DNA from: Salvelinus alpinus
Lineage: Eukaryota > Chordata > Actinopteri > Salmoniformes > Salmonidae
Direction of reading: 5' to 3'
Length of the DNA: 64,000 nt
Assembly: GCF_045679555.1 (NCBI RefSeq)
Contig: NC_092122.1
Coordinates: 9,525,102-9,589,101 of the forward strand
Shown one piece after another: positions 1 to 13,165 of this stretch (positions are counted from its first letter, which is position 1; every line of letters begins with the position of its first letter). The position numbers were made by a program, and so were the translations under genes. The notes beneath the pieces were generated by a model. It saw only the letters and a list, made by a program, of their open reading frames with translations, was not told the DNA's origin and did not search any database.

Positions 1-1075
1 TTTTCTTTTCGGCTTCCTATTTTAGGAAAGAGTCCAACGTTGATCTAAGGACTGATATTTCCTTTAATAGGGCAGGAGTGGGAGTTTTAATGTAGTCCTT
101 CTCTTTAGTTCCTAATTCACCCTCTAACGTGTTTTGCTTTTCACGCTTTTTCTGCCTCTTAGTGGCTGTGTATGACATAATCAGACCCCTGGCGTACGCT
201 TTACAGGTTTCCCAAAGGAGCGAGGGGTTATCTGTTGATTGAGAGTTAATAGAGAAAAATGCTTTAAACTCTGTAATAAAATATGATGTAAATGTATGAT
301 CTTTAAGAATGATGGTATTCAACCTCCAATGTCTTGACAGATTGGATGCCCCGTTGAGTTTTATGTCCAGGATCACCTCCGCATGATCAGATATGACTAT
401 GCTTCCTATCCTAGTGGATAGAACAAAGACGTCCTGGGCATAAAAAAGTAATATATTCTAGTCTGACATCCATGAGGTGTAGAGAAAAAAGTGAACTCTC
501 TGTTGGAGGGATGAAAGGTTCTCCAAACATCAGCATACCCCAGATCATCACAAATAGCTTTAAGTGACTTAGCTTGAGGAGAGAGTGAAGCTATACCGCA
601 GGGAAACTTGTCAATAAGGGGGTTCAACAAACAATTAAAATCTCCTCCAACCACTGCAGTGTCTGAGTTTCATTCTGAAAAATCTAGAAATATCTTAGTG
701 AGGAAATCAGGGGGGTGGGCAGGAGGGGAAGTAAATATTCATTATGGAATTGTTCTGCCCTTGTAAAGTACCATTAATTATAACAAAACGACCAAATCTA
801 TCTTTCACACAATTCAACACCTTAAGTGGTAGAATTGCTACACTTCTACTTCTAGATGTAAATGATGTGAAAAACACAAACCTCCCAGTTGTTTCTGTTT
901 TAACCCAGTAACCATGCACACTAACCCTGTAACCACATGGAATGAATACGTCAAATAGACCTTCATCCATAATATGCCGAATTTCGAAAGGAAACAGATC
1001 TTGTTGCTAGAAAATCCATAAAATTCAAGTGAGGCCTCTTGACAGCCCTGCATATTAAAAGAGCGCACACGGATG
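1..1075 (-). mobile_element. Degenerate L1/Tx1-like LINE, endonuclease part of ORF2
   Basis: Three broken minus-strand reading frames (about 707-1065, 406-654 and 17-376, in reading order) together resemble the N-terminal apurinic endonuclease of an L1-type ORF2 and the segment after it. The middle piece carries GGDFN followed by DVWRTFHPSNREFTFFS and TRIYYF. These match the family pattern GGDFN...R-x-x-H...S-RIDYF, except that the usual Asp of RIDYF is Tyr here. Stops and frame changes separate the pieces, so the copy is dead. The element reads off the left edge of the window, so its RT domain, if present, lies outside. The 5' limit near 1065-1075 is approximate. L1/Tx1 clade placement is inference. 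Confidence 0.72.
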
Positions 1076-1182
1076 CAATCGTCACCGCAGATGAATACGA
1101 TCTCAAAGACAATGTCGTCGTTCATCTCTCTTTATGCTAACTTCTCCGTTTATCTCCACCTAAAGCTCTCTCCATCCCCATA

Positions 1183-1275
1183 CTCTTCCCTCACCCTCTT
1201 TCTCTCTCTCCCCATGCTCTCTGCCCCCTTCTCTACCTCTACCTCTCTCTCCCGCTCTCTCTCTCTTCCTCTGCA
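1183..1275. repeat. CT-rich low-complexity tract
   Basis: Imperfect (CT)n/CCTCT sequence on the plus strand, pyrimidine-rich throughout. No gene signal. Confidence 0.8.
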
Positions 1276-1699
1276 GGTGTTTTGTGCCTTTATGAGTTGA
1301 GGAGAGGGAGATGACTAGGGAGCTTTGGACAAATACAGAATTTCAATATCTGAGGATTGGCAGCTCCCAGTAGAGGTGGTTTCAATCCAAGACACAATCA
1401 CACACCGCTGGCAGGATGCAACAATCGCTCCCCATGCGCGCGTGTGCAAGCTTCCACTGCCAAAAGACACACAAACACACACTGAGCACCTTGCGAACTC
1501 CAGATTCTCTCACACCTGCCTACACCAAGCCTGCACAAGTCTACTGCCCCAAGGCATGGCAGGAGCTGGAATGAAGCAGTGGCGCATGGATGTGAGTTTG
1601 TTCGTGTGTGTAATGTACATAAGTGACTGTCAGCCTGTGTATGCATGCGTGTTAAATGGTACATTAGACATCCAGTACCTCCCCTTTGATACTCAAGTT
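1276..1699. other. Intergenic or intronic, nothing recognised
   Basis: Both strands have open frames of 130-160 codons here (1325-1816 plus, 1398-1793 minus), but they overlap antisense, have no recognisable domain and run into the neighbouring transposon. I see no gene. Confidence 0.5.
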
Positions 1700-2624
1700 C
1701 AGTGGTTTTCAAACTTTTCTTGCTCAGGGACACCCACCCAGGAAAACCGGCAACCCAGGGACCCCTATCATATGTTAGCAAAAAAGAAATCACATCTTGT
1801 CTTATCAGGTGAATGATAATGGCAAGTAGAAGTACTCAACATTTTAAAATGAATAGATTTAGTAGACAGTTTCATTATTTTGACCTCCCCACAGTTCATT
1901 GGAAGAGGAAGTGTAAACTCTAACATGCTCTTATCTAGAAAGGTATCTTGGCGGCGTAGATAAAATGGTGCTGTTGTAAAGCACATTTTCTGCAATTCTA
2001 CACATTTTCCCATTGAGCTGAGATAATGGTGCAGTTTTGAAGTTAATTTCCAGCAATTCTACAATTTGGCATGGAGCTGAGAGACAATTTTGCAGTTTTA
2101 AGGCTAATTTCCTGCAATTTCCTGCATTTTGTCATGGTTAATGCTTTGTTCCTCTGCTCAAACATAACAAAATCAATGGGCATGTGCCTAGATTGCCCAG
2201 TATTTGGAATTTGACTGTCTAGCTTTTATGTGATTGTTATTTCTCAAAGATGGTACTATTAAACCATATATATAGTTTAATAGATTTTCTGCATGATTTC
2301 TATCTGGTTTTGGTTATTTAAGTTGACAATGAAACTGTTTTTCCATCCCTAAAATGATCACATGACGGCCCGCCTAACATTTATCTATACAGAACAAATC
2401 TTGTAATTAGCTCCATGGACTGTCATTTCCTCCGTATTAAAGGGATAGATGGAAATTATTTTGGAAATGAAGCCCTTCCTTCATACTGGACGCAGAGACA
2501 TACAAATGGAATCCCCAATGGTATTCTGTTGCACTTGCAGCTAGAGATATTCATAAATCATTTCCCAAGAAATGATACAAAAGAATTGCGGACGCCCTAC
2601 AGTACCCCAGTTTGAAAACCCCTG
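1700..2624. mobile_element. Non-autonomous hAT-like DNA transposon
   Basis: The left end reads CAGTGGTTTTCAAACTTTTC. The right end, reverse-complemented, reads CAGGGGTTTTCAAACTGGGG. The first 15 positions agree at 14. CAG...CTG termini with this TTTTCAAAC core are typical of hAT-superfamily elements. The flanking 8-mers (CTCAAGTT left, CCCTAGTG right) match at only 5 of 8, so a target duplication is decayed or absent. The interior has degenerate direct repeats around 1990-2140 (GCAATTCTACA and TTTTGCAGTTTTA motifs) and no transposase frame. Confidence 0.65.
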
Positions 2625-4627
2625 CCCTAGTGTGTGTTTCACACCTACCAAGGTAACCCTAGCCCGGGGGATGGAAAGGCCTGGTGAGTGTCTCTCCTCA
2701 AGCCCGGCCTGGGCCACTTTGCTACCTTTGCGTGCGTCAACTACACCTCTGCTCACGACACTGGCTAATTAGCCTCTGAAGCCCTGCTAGGCCATCTACT
2801 GTGTAACCCAACAGACCTGACAGTAGACTGGCAGCACATACCCTTTGTCTCTGGTACTCTGTCAATAGGCTTCAGTCATCAGCCTTGTACACGAGCTGTC
2901 ACTCATGTGGTGACAGTGACATCTTAGATGGGTCATTTTAAAAGGCTATAGGGAGGGGTGACGCGTGGCTGCGTTCAAACCACATGGCAAAGAGGTGTGT
3001 GGTTGGGGAGGGGTTGCGTGTGTGAGCACAATGTTCTTTGGAGTTGTGTTAAGTCCCTGGCTGCTGTGTGTTTCAAGGATTCTTCATCTCATACCAGAGC
3101 TGTTAGTACCAAGGCCCTCGGGACACTATAACAATAAAACACTGCTTCTAAGGGCACTTTGCTTTGGTTAACATGATGTGAACTTTGTACATTTCCTGTT
3201 AAATCAATAGATGTACACTCCACTAGTCTAATACTCGTACCTGAACCGTTATAGGGTTGAGGTCAACTGAAAAGATTGTGTTGAATAGCAGATGAGTTGC
3301 TTGTGGGTTTTGAATGTGTGTGTGTGTGCTGTTGAGTCAATTTTATAGCCTAGGGCTAGTGTTGCTGTTGTTCGTGGGTGTCAAAATTATTAACACCCTT
3401 CTAGTGAAGCTCAAACGCTTTCAACAAGGTTATATGAGACTGCAACAGAACGTGTGCGTGTGCCTGCGGGCATGTTTGTGTGCGTGTGTGTGTGCGCAGT
3501 GCAATCATACGCTCTTTAAACTGCAAACACAACCCAATTTCACTCTCTCATTTACAGTTCAAACACTAATAATTTTGGGATTTTGCATAGAACTCAGTTA
3601 CTTTGAAGTCTCACAAGTTTTCAATAATTGCTACTTGCCACTTTGAGACAGGATTGTTTAGAGAATCAGGGGGACCACAGATTATATAATTGACACAATG
3701 TGCAGCAGCAGTCGTGTTACTGAGTGGTTCTTTGGCATGGATAATATACCCCACCAGCTATGCTTGATGCTTGAGTGATCATCATCAAATGGTTTTCTAA
3801 ATGTTGAAGCAACACACGCCCACATGCACAATCACAACGTCAGAGTGCATTTTTAGGCCTATGAGGGATTTTTATTTAGGCAACACAATTTATGCCATAG
3901 GGCCAGTGTGTGTGTGTGTGTGTTGCACTTCCTCATGATGTTTATCTGGGGCTGAATAGATGCCAGCCAGGGTTTGAATGGCTGCTAAAAATACAGTGCC
4001 AGCTGTTTGTGAGGACGCTGGACGACCCGAGCGCAGCTCATTGTTAACCAATGACAGCAGCTCCATTAGAGTGGACCCAAGCATTAGGGCCTTTTAACCG
4101 GGCCAGGCACAGTACTGCTATCCTCTGCCATACGCACTGAAGACAAGCAAGGCTACGGCAGAACAGCAATGACAGAGATAACACAGACAGCAAGCACCCA
4201 AGATAACATACAGGCAGACGATTACTGTGTGTCTTAATATATTCACAGCACATCTATACCCGTCAAGACACACATGTATTATACGCTTTCTGTGTGTAGA
4301 GGGTTTTATGAATAGAGCAACTATAAATAGGAATACATTATTTTCATAAATGACTATAAATATTCACACACACAAACATGGGATTAGGTTTATGAAAGAA
4401 AAAGAAAATCCCCCAATTCCCACCAGCAGGGCAGGGGACTGCCTGTGACTGTCAATGAACAGAAATACAACAAACTAACTACTCACAGAGTAACCACGGG
4501 GCTCAATTACAATAGAATGGAGCATGTGGTTTCCATTTCACAAGGCAGAGCCTATGCCTGAGACGGTCAGTGTCTAATGGTCAAACTGAGAGACCAGTCA
4601 CATGTGTGTCCCATGCATGTGCATCAA
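2625..4627. other. Unassigned sequence
   Basis: No coding exon, RNA gene or complete transposon recognised. It holds short GT-rich stretches near 3316-3330 and 3450-3500 and a short GT run near 3907-3922. Minus-strand frames near 3890-4253 are short and have no known motif. Confidence 0.5.
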
Positions 4628-5032
4628 CCAAGGTTATTACATTTATGTGATTTAATATTTGTTTTTATTTCTATTCGTTTTTAGATTTTGATTTGAAATT
4701 CGGTTTAGTTTCAGGAAGTTTTCAGACTTGAATTACTAGTTTTTATTTCGTTCCAGCTTGATAAAATCATGTCTATATATCGTTTTTATATTATTTAGCT
4801 TTAGTGTTAGGGACAGAAAGTAAAATATGCGTGGGAGGCTAGGAGCCATTTATGTGCTGTATATTGTTTTTTGGGGATGTCACTTCTTGCCACTGGGTTA
4901 AGGTGATGGGCCAGGACCATAGCTTTGGATAGACACAAGATCTCTGTATTATGATGGCATCTATGAGAGCATGGGCAGTGCCATTGAGGCCTTTTTCATC
5001 TTAAATAGTAAATTTCTTCACAAGTACAATTA

Positions 5033-5120
5033 ATTGGCTGATCCCTCCTGTTGAGGCTGTCACGGCTTCAACCGGGTCATCAGGTTATGCCAACCAAGTC
5101 ATCAGGAGGGATCAGCCAAT
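5033..5120. repeat. 18-bp perfect inverted repeat with 52-bp loop
   Basis: Arms 5033-5050 (ATTGGCTGATCCCTCCTG) and 5103-5120 are exact reverse complements. The loop and right arm contain GTCATCAGG twice as a direct repeat. The two arms could pair as a hairpin. Confidence 0.9.
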
Positions 5121-5579
5121 GAAGTTGGAGGTCCTGCCCAGTTGACTAAATCAAAAAGGCAAAAGTCCTCAATGGTGCTGCCCATGCTAACACAGGCGCT
5201 GGACCACTAGAGGACTCTGTACAACTCCATGGACAGAACATAGGCTTGGTTAGGTGAAAAATATAAATCTATCCTAACATGACTTGGATTTAAAGGACAA
5301 GTGTCTAGACTGGTGCAAGGAATACTGTGGAAGGAAACTCTCTTGCCCATGTTTACACCAATCCAATGTTTTTGTTTTACTTCATTAGTAGATGTAAGAA
5401 GAATCAAGTAACTTTATCTGACAAAAAGAGAGGAAAAACAACACATTCGTATTTATGTAATATTAAACATGTATCACTGACTAATCCCTTCAAATAGGGT
5501 TAATGAAAACAGCTGCAACCACAGCAAAAACATTACCAATACAACACTTCATCACAAATCTATTAGTTCACAGCCAGCC

Positions 5580-5736
<157 letters not shown>

Positions 5737-5956
5737 CTGTTCAAACAAGATTTCCTGGTTTATCTTCCAGAAGACTCTACGTTCCAGAGAGGTGGTCGCT
5801 CAGTTTTGAAAAAACAAACTAAAGCTAGACATCATTTATGATTATTTATATATTATTTTGCACTCGAAGGTAATAGTTTCACAGTATAGTTTTAGTTTTT
5901 CAAATGTTTTTACATAATTGTTTTCCAAATTGTAGTTTTTATTTTAGTTAACCTTC

Positions 5957-6744
5957 GCACCAACTTGTAGTCACTGCTGGTTTAGACTCCGTATCAGGCG
6001 TCCGCCTAACCACTCTCGAATGTTAGATTAACGCTGAGGATAAGTTACGTAGAATTCTGGGGGGAAACACTTCATCTGTACTGACACACACCGGGAAAAT
6101 GTCTGTCCTGGTCTAGCAATCTGCAATACAAAGTTAATGCCGCCAAACTGTCATAATAAACACTTCATCAAACACACATTTCTAACAATACCTCTGCTGC
6201 CATCTATATTGTGTGTCCTTGGCAACTTGGTTATACTCAACTACTCAAATAAACTATAGACAAGCTAAAATTGTATTTTGTGTTTTGCTAAACCAACAAT
6301 AAGTAATTTAACATAGTTATTTTGTGTCACGCCCTGATCTGTTTCAGGGCGTGACACCCCGTGACACCCCTCCAGGTGCCGCTTATTTTCAATAAATATT
6401 GTAAGACTCCAACCATCTGCCTCCTGTGTCTGCATTTGGGTCTCGCCTTGTGCCCTGATCATTTTGTATTCAATGTATTCAAACATTCCAAATTAAAACA
6501 GTCATGACACATGAACTGTAGTCCAACTAAAGTTTTTCATAGAATATCTTTCCCATTGTAAAGAGTTCTGATCTCAATGGCACTGCCTTATAGTTTAGAG
6601 AGAAGAATAGAGATAATAGAGCCTGTCTCTCCCTGGCCTCTGACACACGTACCATTCATCCCTCACTTTCACTAACGGATAGGACGAATGAGTCAGTTAT
6701 TCTCTCTCTCACAGAATTAGACGTTCATCCATGTTTACCAAACG
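5957..6744. other. Unassigned sequence with a 13-bp-arm hairpin
   Basis: Only the palindrome at 6325-6356 stands out: TGTCACGCCCTGA, a 6-nt loop, then its exact reverse complement. The same TGTCACG start is seen at the LTR-like element at 55964, so this may be a remnant of a related repeat (inference). Confidence 0.5.
6325..6356. repeat. Perfect 13-bp-arm hairpin
   Basis: Arms 6325-6337 and 6344-6356 are exact reverse complements around a 6-nt loop. The right arm is followed by a second GTGACACCCC. Confidence 0.9.
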
Positions 6745-6754
6745 TCAAATTTCA

Positions 6755-6985
6755 GGTTAAGTTTAGGTTATGGTTAATTAAGTTCAGGCATTAAATAGAA
6801 CATTCTTAAGGTTAGCCATGGTTAAGGTAAGGGTTAAGGTTAGCCATGGTTAAGGTAAGGTTTAAGGTTAGGGATAGGCTTATATATTTTTTAAATAAAA
6901 ACAACTTTCTATTGCTGGAGTCAAACTTGCAACCTTTGGAATCAGATGCTTACGCCCGTGCGCCATCCCCATTCACAACACCCAA
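6755..6985 (-). repeat. Interspersed repeat with tRNA-like head
   Basis: Read on the minus strand, the head contains TGGCGCACGGG, resembling a Pol III A box, and AAGTTTGACTCC, resembling a B box (consensus GGTTCGANTCC), about 37 nt apart. This looks like a degraded tRNA-derived SINE head. The rest, 6755-6880 on the plus strand, is tandem-like GGTTAAGG and GGTTAGCCATGG sequence. It is not a functional tRNA gene: no cloverleaf could be drawn. Confidence 0.4.
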
Positions 6986-7104
6986 GCAAAACCGAAACCA
7001 AACTGAAGGTATTAGCACTCACTGTCGCCCCTAGCGGCCGGTTTCCCCTTCATCTCCCAACGTCCTCAGACATGGATGGTGACCTGGCTGCTCACTTTAC
7101 CCCA

Positions 7105-7160
7105 TTCTCTGTGTCTCTCTCTTTTTCTCTCTCTTTTTCTCTCTCCTCTCTCTCTGTTAT
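7105..7160. repeat. CT-rich tract
   Basis: (TCTCTCTTTT)n-like pyrimidine run on the plus strand, with no coding signal. Confidence 0.75.
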
Positions 7161-7522
7161 CACTGGGCCGGATTAGCAGGTAAACTGTGTTGCCGTGGCA
7201 ACACTGGGGACTGGAGTCCCTATGGTCCCTAAGCTCGTTAAGTCTGATAAACTTTATCTTTTAACACTGAATATTGCCAGGGTTGTGTCAGGCGATTCTG
7301 TGTGTCTGTGTGCTTACCCACACATGCAGACTTGGTTCCCTTTGCCAAACAAGCCCCTGTTTTAATTCCACACAGAGATTTCTCTTTTCATCCCTTTAGA
7401 TAAAAGAGAGGGAAGGTAGAGAGATCTCTTTTTTGTCTCGTTGACTTTTGGAGAAAGATAAGAGTCCCCCTCGATTACTATGAAAGCAGAAAGTGATGAA
7501 GAACCTCCTCCCAGTCTAGTGA

Positions 7523-8985
7523 AAAGATGGCGCCGAAGAACATGGCTGACATTTTACATTCTCCCAACCAATCTTTATTAAAAAAAAATGCGTTTCGTGT
7601 AACATTTTTTTAAACTAATTTTGTACATAATGTTGCTGCTACCATCTCTTATGACCGAAAATAACTTCTGGACATCAGAACAGCGATTACTCACCGCGGC
7701 CTGGAAGAAACTTTTTCCTTTAACGAGTCCGACGAGAAGAATATACTGCTTTCACTGGAACAGGCCCAGATCCCCGTCATTTGCTTGAAGAAAAGACGCA
7801 GGAAAAGGGGCCACAGATCGGGCTGCCTTCTGAGAATCCGTAGGCGAGCGAGTAAACTCTCACTGCCATCCGTTCTTCTTGCTAACGTGCAATCATAGGT
7901 AAATAAAATTGATGACCTACAATTAAGATTATCCTACCAATGGGACATTAAAAACTGTAATAACTTATGTTTCGCCGAGACATGGCTGAATAACGATTCG
8001 GATAATATAGAGCTGACGGAATTTTCCATGCACCGAAGCTATGTCTGGTAAGACGAGAGGTGGGGGTGTGTGTCTATTTGTCAATAACAGCTGGTGAGTG
8101 ATGTCTAATATTAAAGAAGTCTTGAGGTATTGCTCGCCTGAGGTAGAGTACCTCATGATAAGCTGTAGACCACACTATCTACCAAGAGAGTTCTCATCTA
8201 TATTATTCGTAGCCGTTTATTTACCACCACAGAACGAAGCAGGCATTAAGACCGCTCTCAACCAACTCTATAAGGCCATAAGCAAAGAAGAACACGCTCA
8301 CCCAGAAGCGGCGCTCCTGGTGGCCGGGGACTATAACGCATCGAAACTTAAATCAGATTTACCAAATTTTTACCAGCATGTCACGTGCAACCAGAGGGAA
8401 AAAAAATCCTTGACCACCTTTACTCCACACACAGAGATGCATACAAAGCTCTCCCCCGCCCTCCATTTGGCAAATCTGACCATAATTCTATCCTTCTGAT
8501 TCCTGCTTACAAGCAAAAACTAAACCAGGAAGTACCAGTGACCAGTGAAGCTGCTGGGCCAGACGGAATACCAAGACGTGTACTCAAAGCATGCGCGGAC
8601 CAACTGTCAAGTGTCTTCACTGACATTTTCAACCTCTCCCTGACCGCGTCTGTAATACCTACATGTTTCAAGCAGACCACCACAGTCCCTGTGCCCAAGG
8701 AAGCAAAGGTAACCTGCTTAAAATGATTACCACCCCGTAGCACTCACGTCTGTAGCCATGAAGTGCTTTGAAAGGCTGGTCATGGCTCACATCAACAGCA
8801 TCCTCCCGGACACCCTAGACCCACTCCAACTCGCATACTGCCCCAACAGATCCACAGATGATGCAATCTCAATCGCACTCCACACTGCCCTTTCCCACCT
8901 GGACAAAAGGAACACCTATGTGAGATGCTGTTCATTGACTACAGCTCAGCACTCAACACCATAGTGCCCACGAAGCTCATGTTAC
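7523..8985 (+). mobile_element. L2-type LINE, 5' part, internally deleted and 3' truncated
   Basis: Plus-strand frames encode endonuclease and early reverse-transcriptase pieces of a Jockey-group (L2-like) ORF2. They include VAVYLPPQNE and LLVAGDYN, then FGKSDHN (the conserved endonuclease SDH), then [16 protein letters not shown], and [10 protein letters not shown] with [18 protein letters not shown]. Frameshifts occur at the A-run near 8400 and a stop near 8725. Compared with the second copy at 13979-16745, the sequence jumps from the APVT-like motif directly to AAGPDG near 8545, a loss of roughly 600 bp. The 3' end stops at the CATA array. The 5' end near 7523 precedes a GATGGCGCCG leader motif. 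Inactive copy. L2 placement is from the motif pattern and from the 3' tail of the sister copy. Confidence 0.85.
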
Positions 8986-8994
8986 ATACTATAT

Positions 8995-9105
8995 TACATA
9001 CATACATACATACATACATACACACATACATACATACATACATACATACATACATACATACATACATACATACATACATACATACATACATACATACATA
9101 CATAC
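8995..9105. repeat. (CATA)n microsatellite
   Basis: Tetranucleotide CATA repeated about 27 times with one CACA interruption near 9021. It abuts the broken L2 copy. Confidence 0.97.
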
Positions 9106-10164
9106 TGTAGAATGATAAATCATGCAATTATTATCCTCAAGCTAACCAAAAGCATTTAGCTACGAACGCCTGTTCTCACCTGTTCTTGCCATTTTCAGTT
9201 TAATTCATCTAACTTTCTTTCATGTCAACTCATAAGCAGGCCATGTCCTGTTTGTTTCATAGTCTATAAATAATCATATTTAATTCTCCAGTATATATGT
9301 AGTATGTAATATAATAGAATATTATGAACCGTCCCTGAATTGTAGGAGATAACTACTAGCTATGTAGAAGTTGGACGGAAGAACGCCCAGAGCTGCTTAC
9401 CTGAGACGCCATCATCACACAGTCCTTCGTAGGTGTCCACTATGACTTCCTTTGTGTTGGAAAGAAAGGCTGAACAGTATTGGTTGTAGCTAAATTGACA
9501 CTCAAAGAATGTCTGACCAATGGAGAAGCATCATCTACACCTGCCCACAGCTGTGGGGTCAAAAGTGCAAACGAAGAACTAGTGTTTCGATCAACAACAA
9601 AAAGGTTTCAAAAGAAGAAAAAAAAGAAAAAGCACTGCAAGCAAAGGGGGCAGTCTAGTCAAAATGGAGGGTGGTTGATTATGAAATTGAATTTGAGTTT
9701 TTTTTTCAAAACCTTTTTTGTTCTCAAAATATTTTTGGGGAATGAAATGCTAAAATTGTTGCTCTCTATTACAAAATATTTGATTGCAAATGTTTTCTTT
9801 TTTTAAACTTTGAAGCCTCTTTTGCTTTCAGAACAATTATTTTTGATAGAAAAGAAAAAAAATTGCTCTCAACAAAATGACACAAATGTACCTTCATATA
9901 ATACAATATGTATTGTGATTCTCACGGTTCTATATGTATTGCAATTTGATACTGCAATTTTATTGCGATTTGACGTTCCAAACATATTGCTAACTGTATG
10001 TCTGCTGTAGAGGGACAAGAGAGAGCATCAGAAAATTCGTTTTGATCAGTCATGGAAATCAAACTGCTGAAAACAAGTTGTATAGGACAAGCTACTGTAT
10101 AGGATTATAAAAAATAGCGTTTTGTGCAGGTACAGCCGGCTAGAGCTAGCTAACGCTAACTAGC
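9106..10164. other. Unassigned A/T-rich sequence
   Basis: Nothing recognisable as a gene. A-rich and T-rich runs at 9610-9635 and 9695-9810 create short frames. Near 10138-10164 GCTAGCTAACGCTAACTAGC precedes the Tc1 copy where its outermost terminal repeat should be. Confidence 0.5.
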
Positions 10165-11861
10165 AAAAAGTATTCAGACCCTTTGACTTTTTCCACATTT
10201 TGTTACGTTAGTCTTATTCTAAAATTGATTAAATAAATGTTTTTCCTCATCAATCTACTCACAATATCCCACAATGACAAAGTGAAAACAGAATTTTAGA
10301 AATGTTTGCAAATTTGTTAAAAAAAAACAGAAATACATTATTTAGATACGTTTTCAGACCCTTTGCTATGACACTCGAAATTGATCACAGGTGCAACCTG
10401 TTTCCAATGATCATCCTTGAGGTGTTTCTACAACTTGATTGGAGTCCACCTGTGGTAAATTCAATTGATTGGACATAATTTGGAAAGGCACACATCTGTC
10501 TATATAAGGTCCCACAGTTGACAGTGCATGTCAAAGCAAAAACCAAGCCATGAGGTCGAAGGAATTGTCCGTAGAGCTCAGAGACAGAATTGTGTCGAGG
10601 CATAGATGTGGAGAAGGGTAATAAAACATGTCTGCAGCATTGAAGGTCCCCAAGAACACAGCGGCCTCCATCATTCTTATATGGCAGAAGTTTGGAACCA
10701 CCGACACTCTTCCTAGAGCTGGCGACCCAGCCAAACTGAGCCATCGGGCAACAAGGGTCTTGGTCAGGGAGGTGACCAAGAACCCAGAGCTCCAGAGTTC
10801 CTCTCTGGGGGAACCTTCCAGAAGGACAACCATCTCTGCAGCACTCCACCAATCAGGCCTTTATGGTAGAGTGGCCAGACAGAAACCACTCCACAGTAAA
10901 AGGCACATGACAGCCCACTTGGAGTTTGCCAAAAGGCAAGTAAAGGACTCTTAGACCATGAGAAACAAGATTGAACACTTTGGCCTGAATGTCAAGCATC
11001 ATGTCTGGAGGAAACCTGGCACCCCCCTATGGTGAAGCATGGTGGTGGCAGCATCATGTCTGGAGGAAACCTGGCACCCCCCCTATGGTGAAGCATGGTG
11101 GTGGCAGCATCATGTCTGGAGGAAACCTGGCACCCCCCCTATGGTGAAGCATGGTGGTGGCAGCATCATGTCTGGAGGAAACCTGGCACCCCCCCTATGG
11201 TGAAGCATGGTGGTAGCAGCATCATGCTGTTGGGATGTTTTTCAGTGGCAGGGACTGGGAAACTAGTCAGGATTGAGGGAAAGATGAACAGAGAAAAGTA
11301 CAGAGAGATCCTTGATGAAAACCTGCTCCTGAGTGCTCAGGTCCTCAGACTGGGGCGAAGGTTCACCTTTCAACAGGACAACGACCCTAAGCACACAGCC
11401 AAGACAACGCAGAAGTGGCTTTGTCTCTGAATGTCCATGAGTGGCCCAGCCAGACCCCGGACTTAAACCAGATCGAACATCTCTGGAGAGACCTGAAAAT
11501 AGCTGTGCAGTGACACTCTCCATCCAACCTGGCAGAGCTTGAGAGGATCTGCAGAGAAGAATGGGAGAAACTCCCCAAATACAAGTGTGCCAAGCTGGTA
11601 GTGTCATACCCAAGAAGACTCGAGGCTGTAATCGCTGCCAAAGGTGCTTCAACATAGTACTGAGTTCAGGGTCTGAATACTTATGTAAATGTGATATTTA
11701 AGTTTTTTTATTTGTAACAAATGTGCCAAAATTAAAAAAAAAAAAAACAGTTTTTGCTTTGTCATTATGGGTTATTGTGTGTAGATTGATGAGGGAAAGG
11801 CTCTAAGATAACAAAATGTGGAAAAAGTCAAGTGGTCTGAATACTTTCCGAATGCACTGTA
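10165..11861 (+). mobile_element. Tc1/mariner transposon (salmonid type), inactive
   Basis: Terminal inverted repeats share AAGTATTCAGACC...GACTTTTTCCACA. The right end finishes CACTG plus TA at 11860-11861. The left end lacks its outermost bases, so the TIR is truncated. The transposase starts at 10550 (MRSKELSVELRDRIV) and hits a stop after RCGEG. A second frame (10628-10954) carries the paired helix-turn-helix region and GLYGRVARQKPL. The later DDE region is present as [11 protein letters not shown] (11370-11402) and a [13 protein letters not shown] segment, again after frame changes. The central part is disrupted by a 4-copy 55/56-bp tandem repeat (separate entry). Cut-and-paste family inserting at TA. 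This copy cannot encode a full transposase. Confidence 0.93.
11001..11223. repeat. 55/56-bp tandem repeat inside Tc1 transposase
   Basis: Four consecutive copies beginning ATGTCTGGAGGAAACCTGGC at 11001, 11056, 11112 and 11168. The first is 55 bp (6 Cs in its C-run) and the others 56 bp (7 Cs). The boundaries share GCATCATG, which recurs in the following Tc1 sequence. 56 is not a multiple of 3, so each copy shifts the reading frame. Confidence 0.95.
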
Positions 11862-12004
11862 TACAGGTTTATATATTGTATATACAGTACATTTATTTTA
11901 ATACAAAATTATCTGTATAATATTGTCAAATAATATTGCGATATGTAACTGTATCCATTTTTTCCCTCATCACTAACACACACACACTGTCTGCCCTTCC
12001 GCAG

Positions 12005-12097
12005 CCCTGGTGCAGACCCCTCATTACGGAACAGGAAGAGTTTATCAGCCTCCAGAGACCAATACACAACCTACTCCTGTTCTGCTGCAGCGCAGTG
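12005..12097 (+). other. Exon-like segment, unidentified
   Basis: A 93-bp stretch is bounded by a pyrimidine-rich acceptor-like CTGCCCTTCCGCAG (ends 12004) and a donor-like AGTG|GTAGGA (GT at 12098-12099). Its length is 31 codons and all three plus frames are open. I recognise no protein family in any of them. It lies antisense to the kcnd gene, and chance is a real alternative. Confidence 0.2.
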
Positions 12098-12131
12098 GTA
12101 GGAGAGCAGTGTATATATGTATATGTGTATA

Positions 12132-13165
<1,034 letters not shown>

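Noticed and set aside
6912..6985. Functional tRNA gene
   Set aside because: A- and B-box-like motifs exist but no cloverleaf or terminator fits; it looks like a SINE head.
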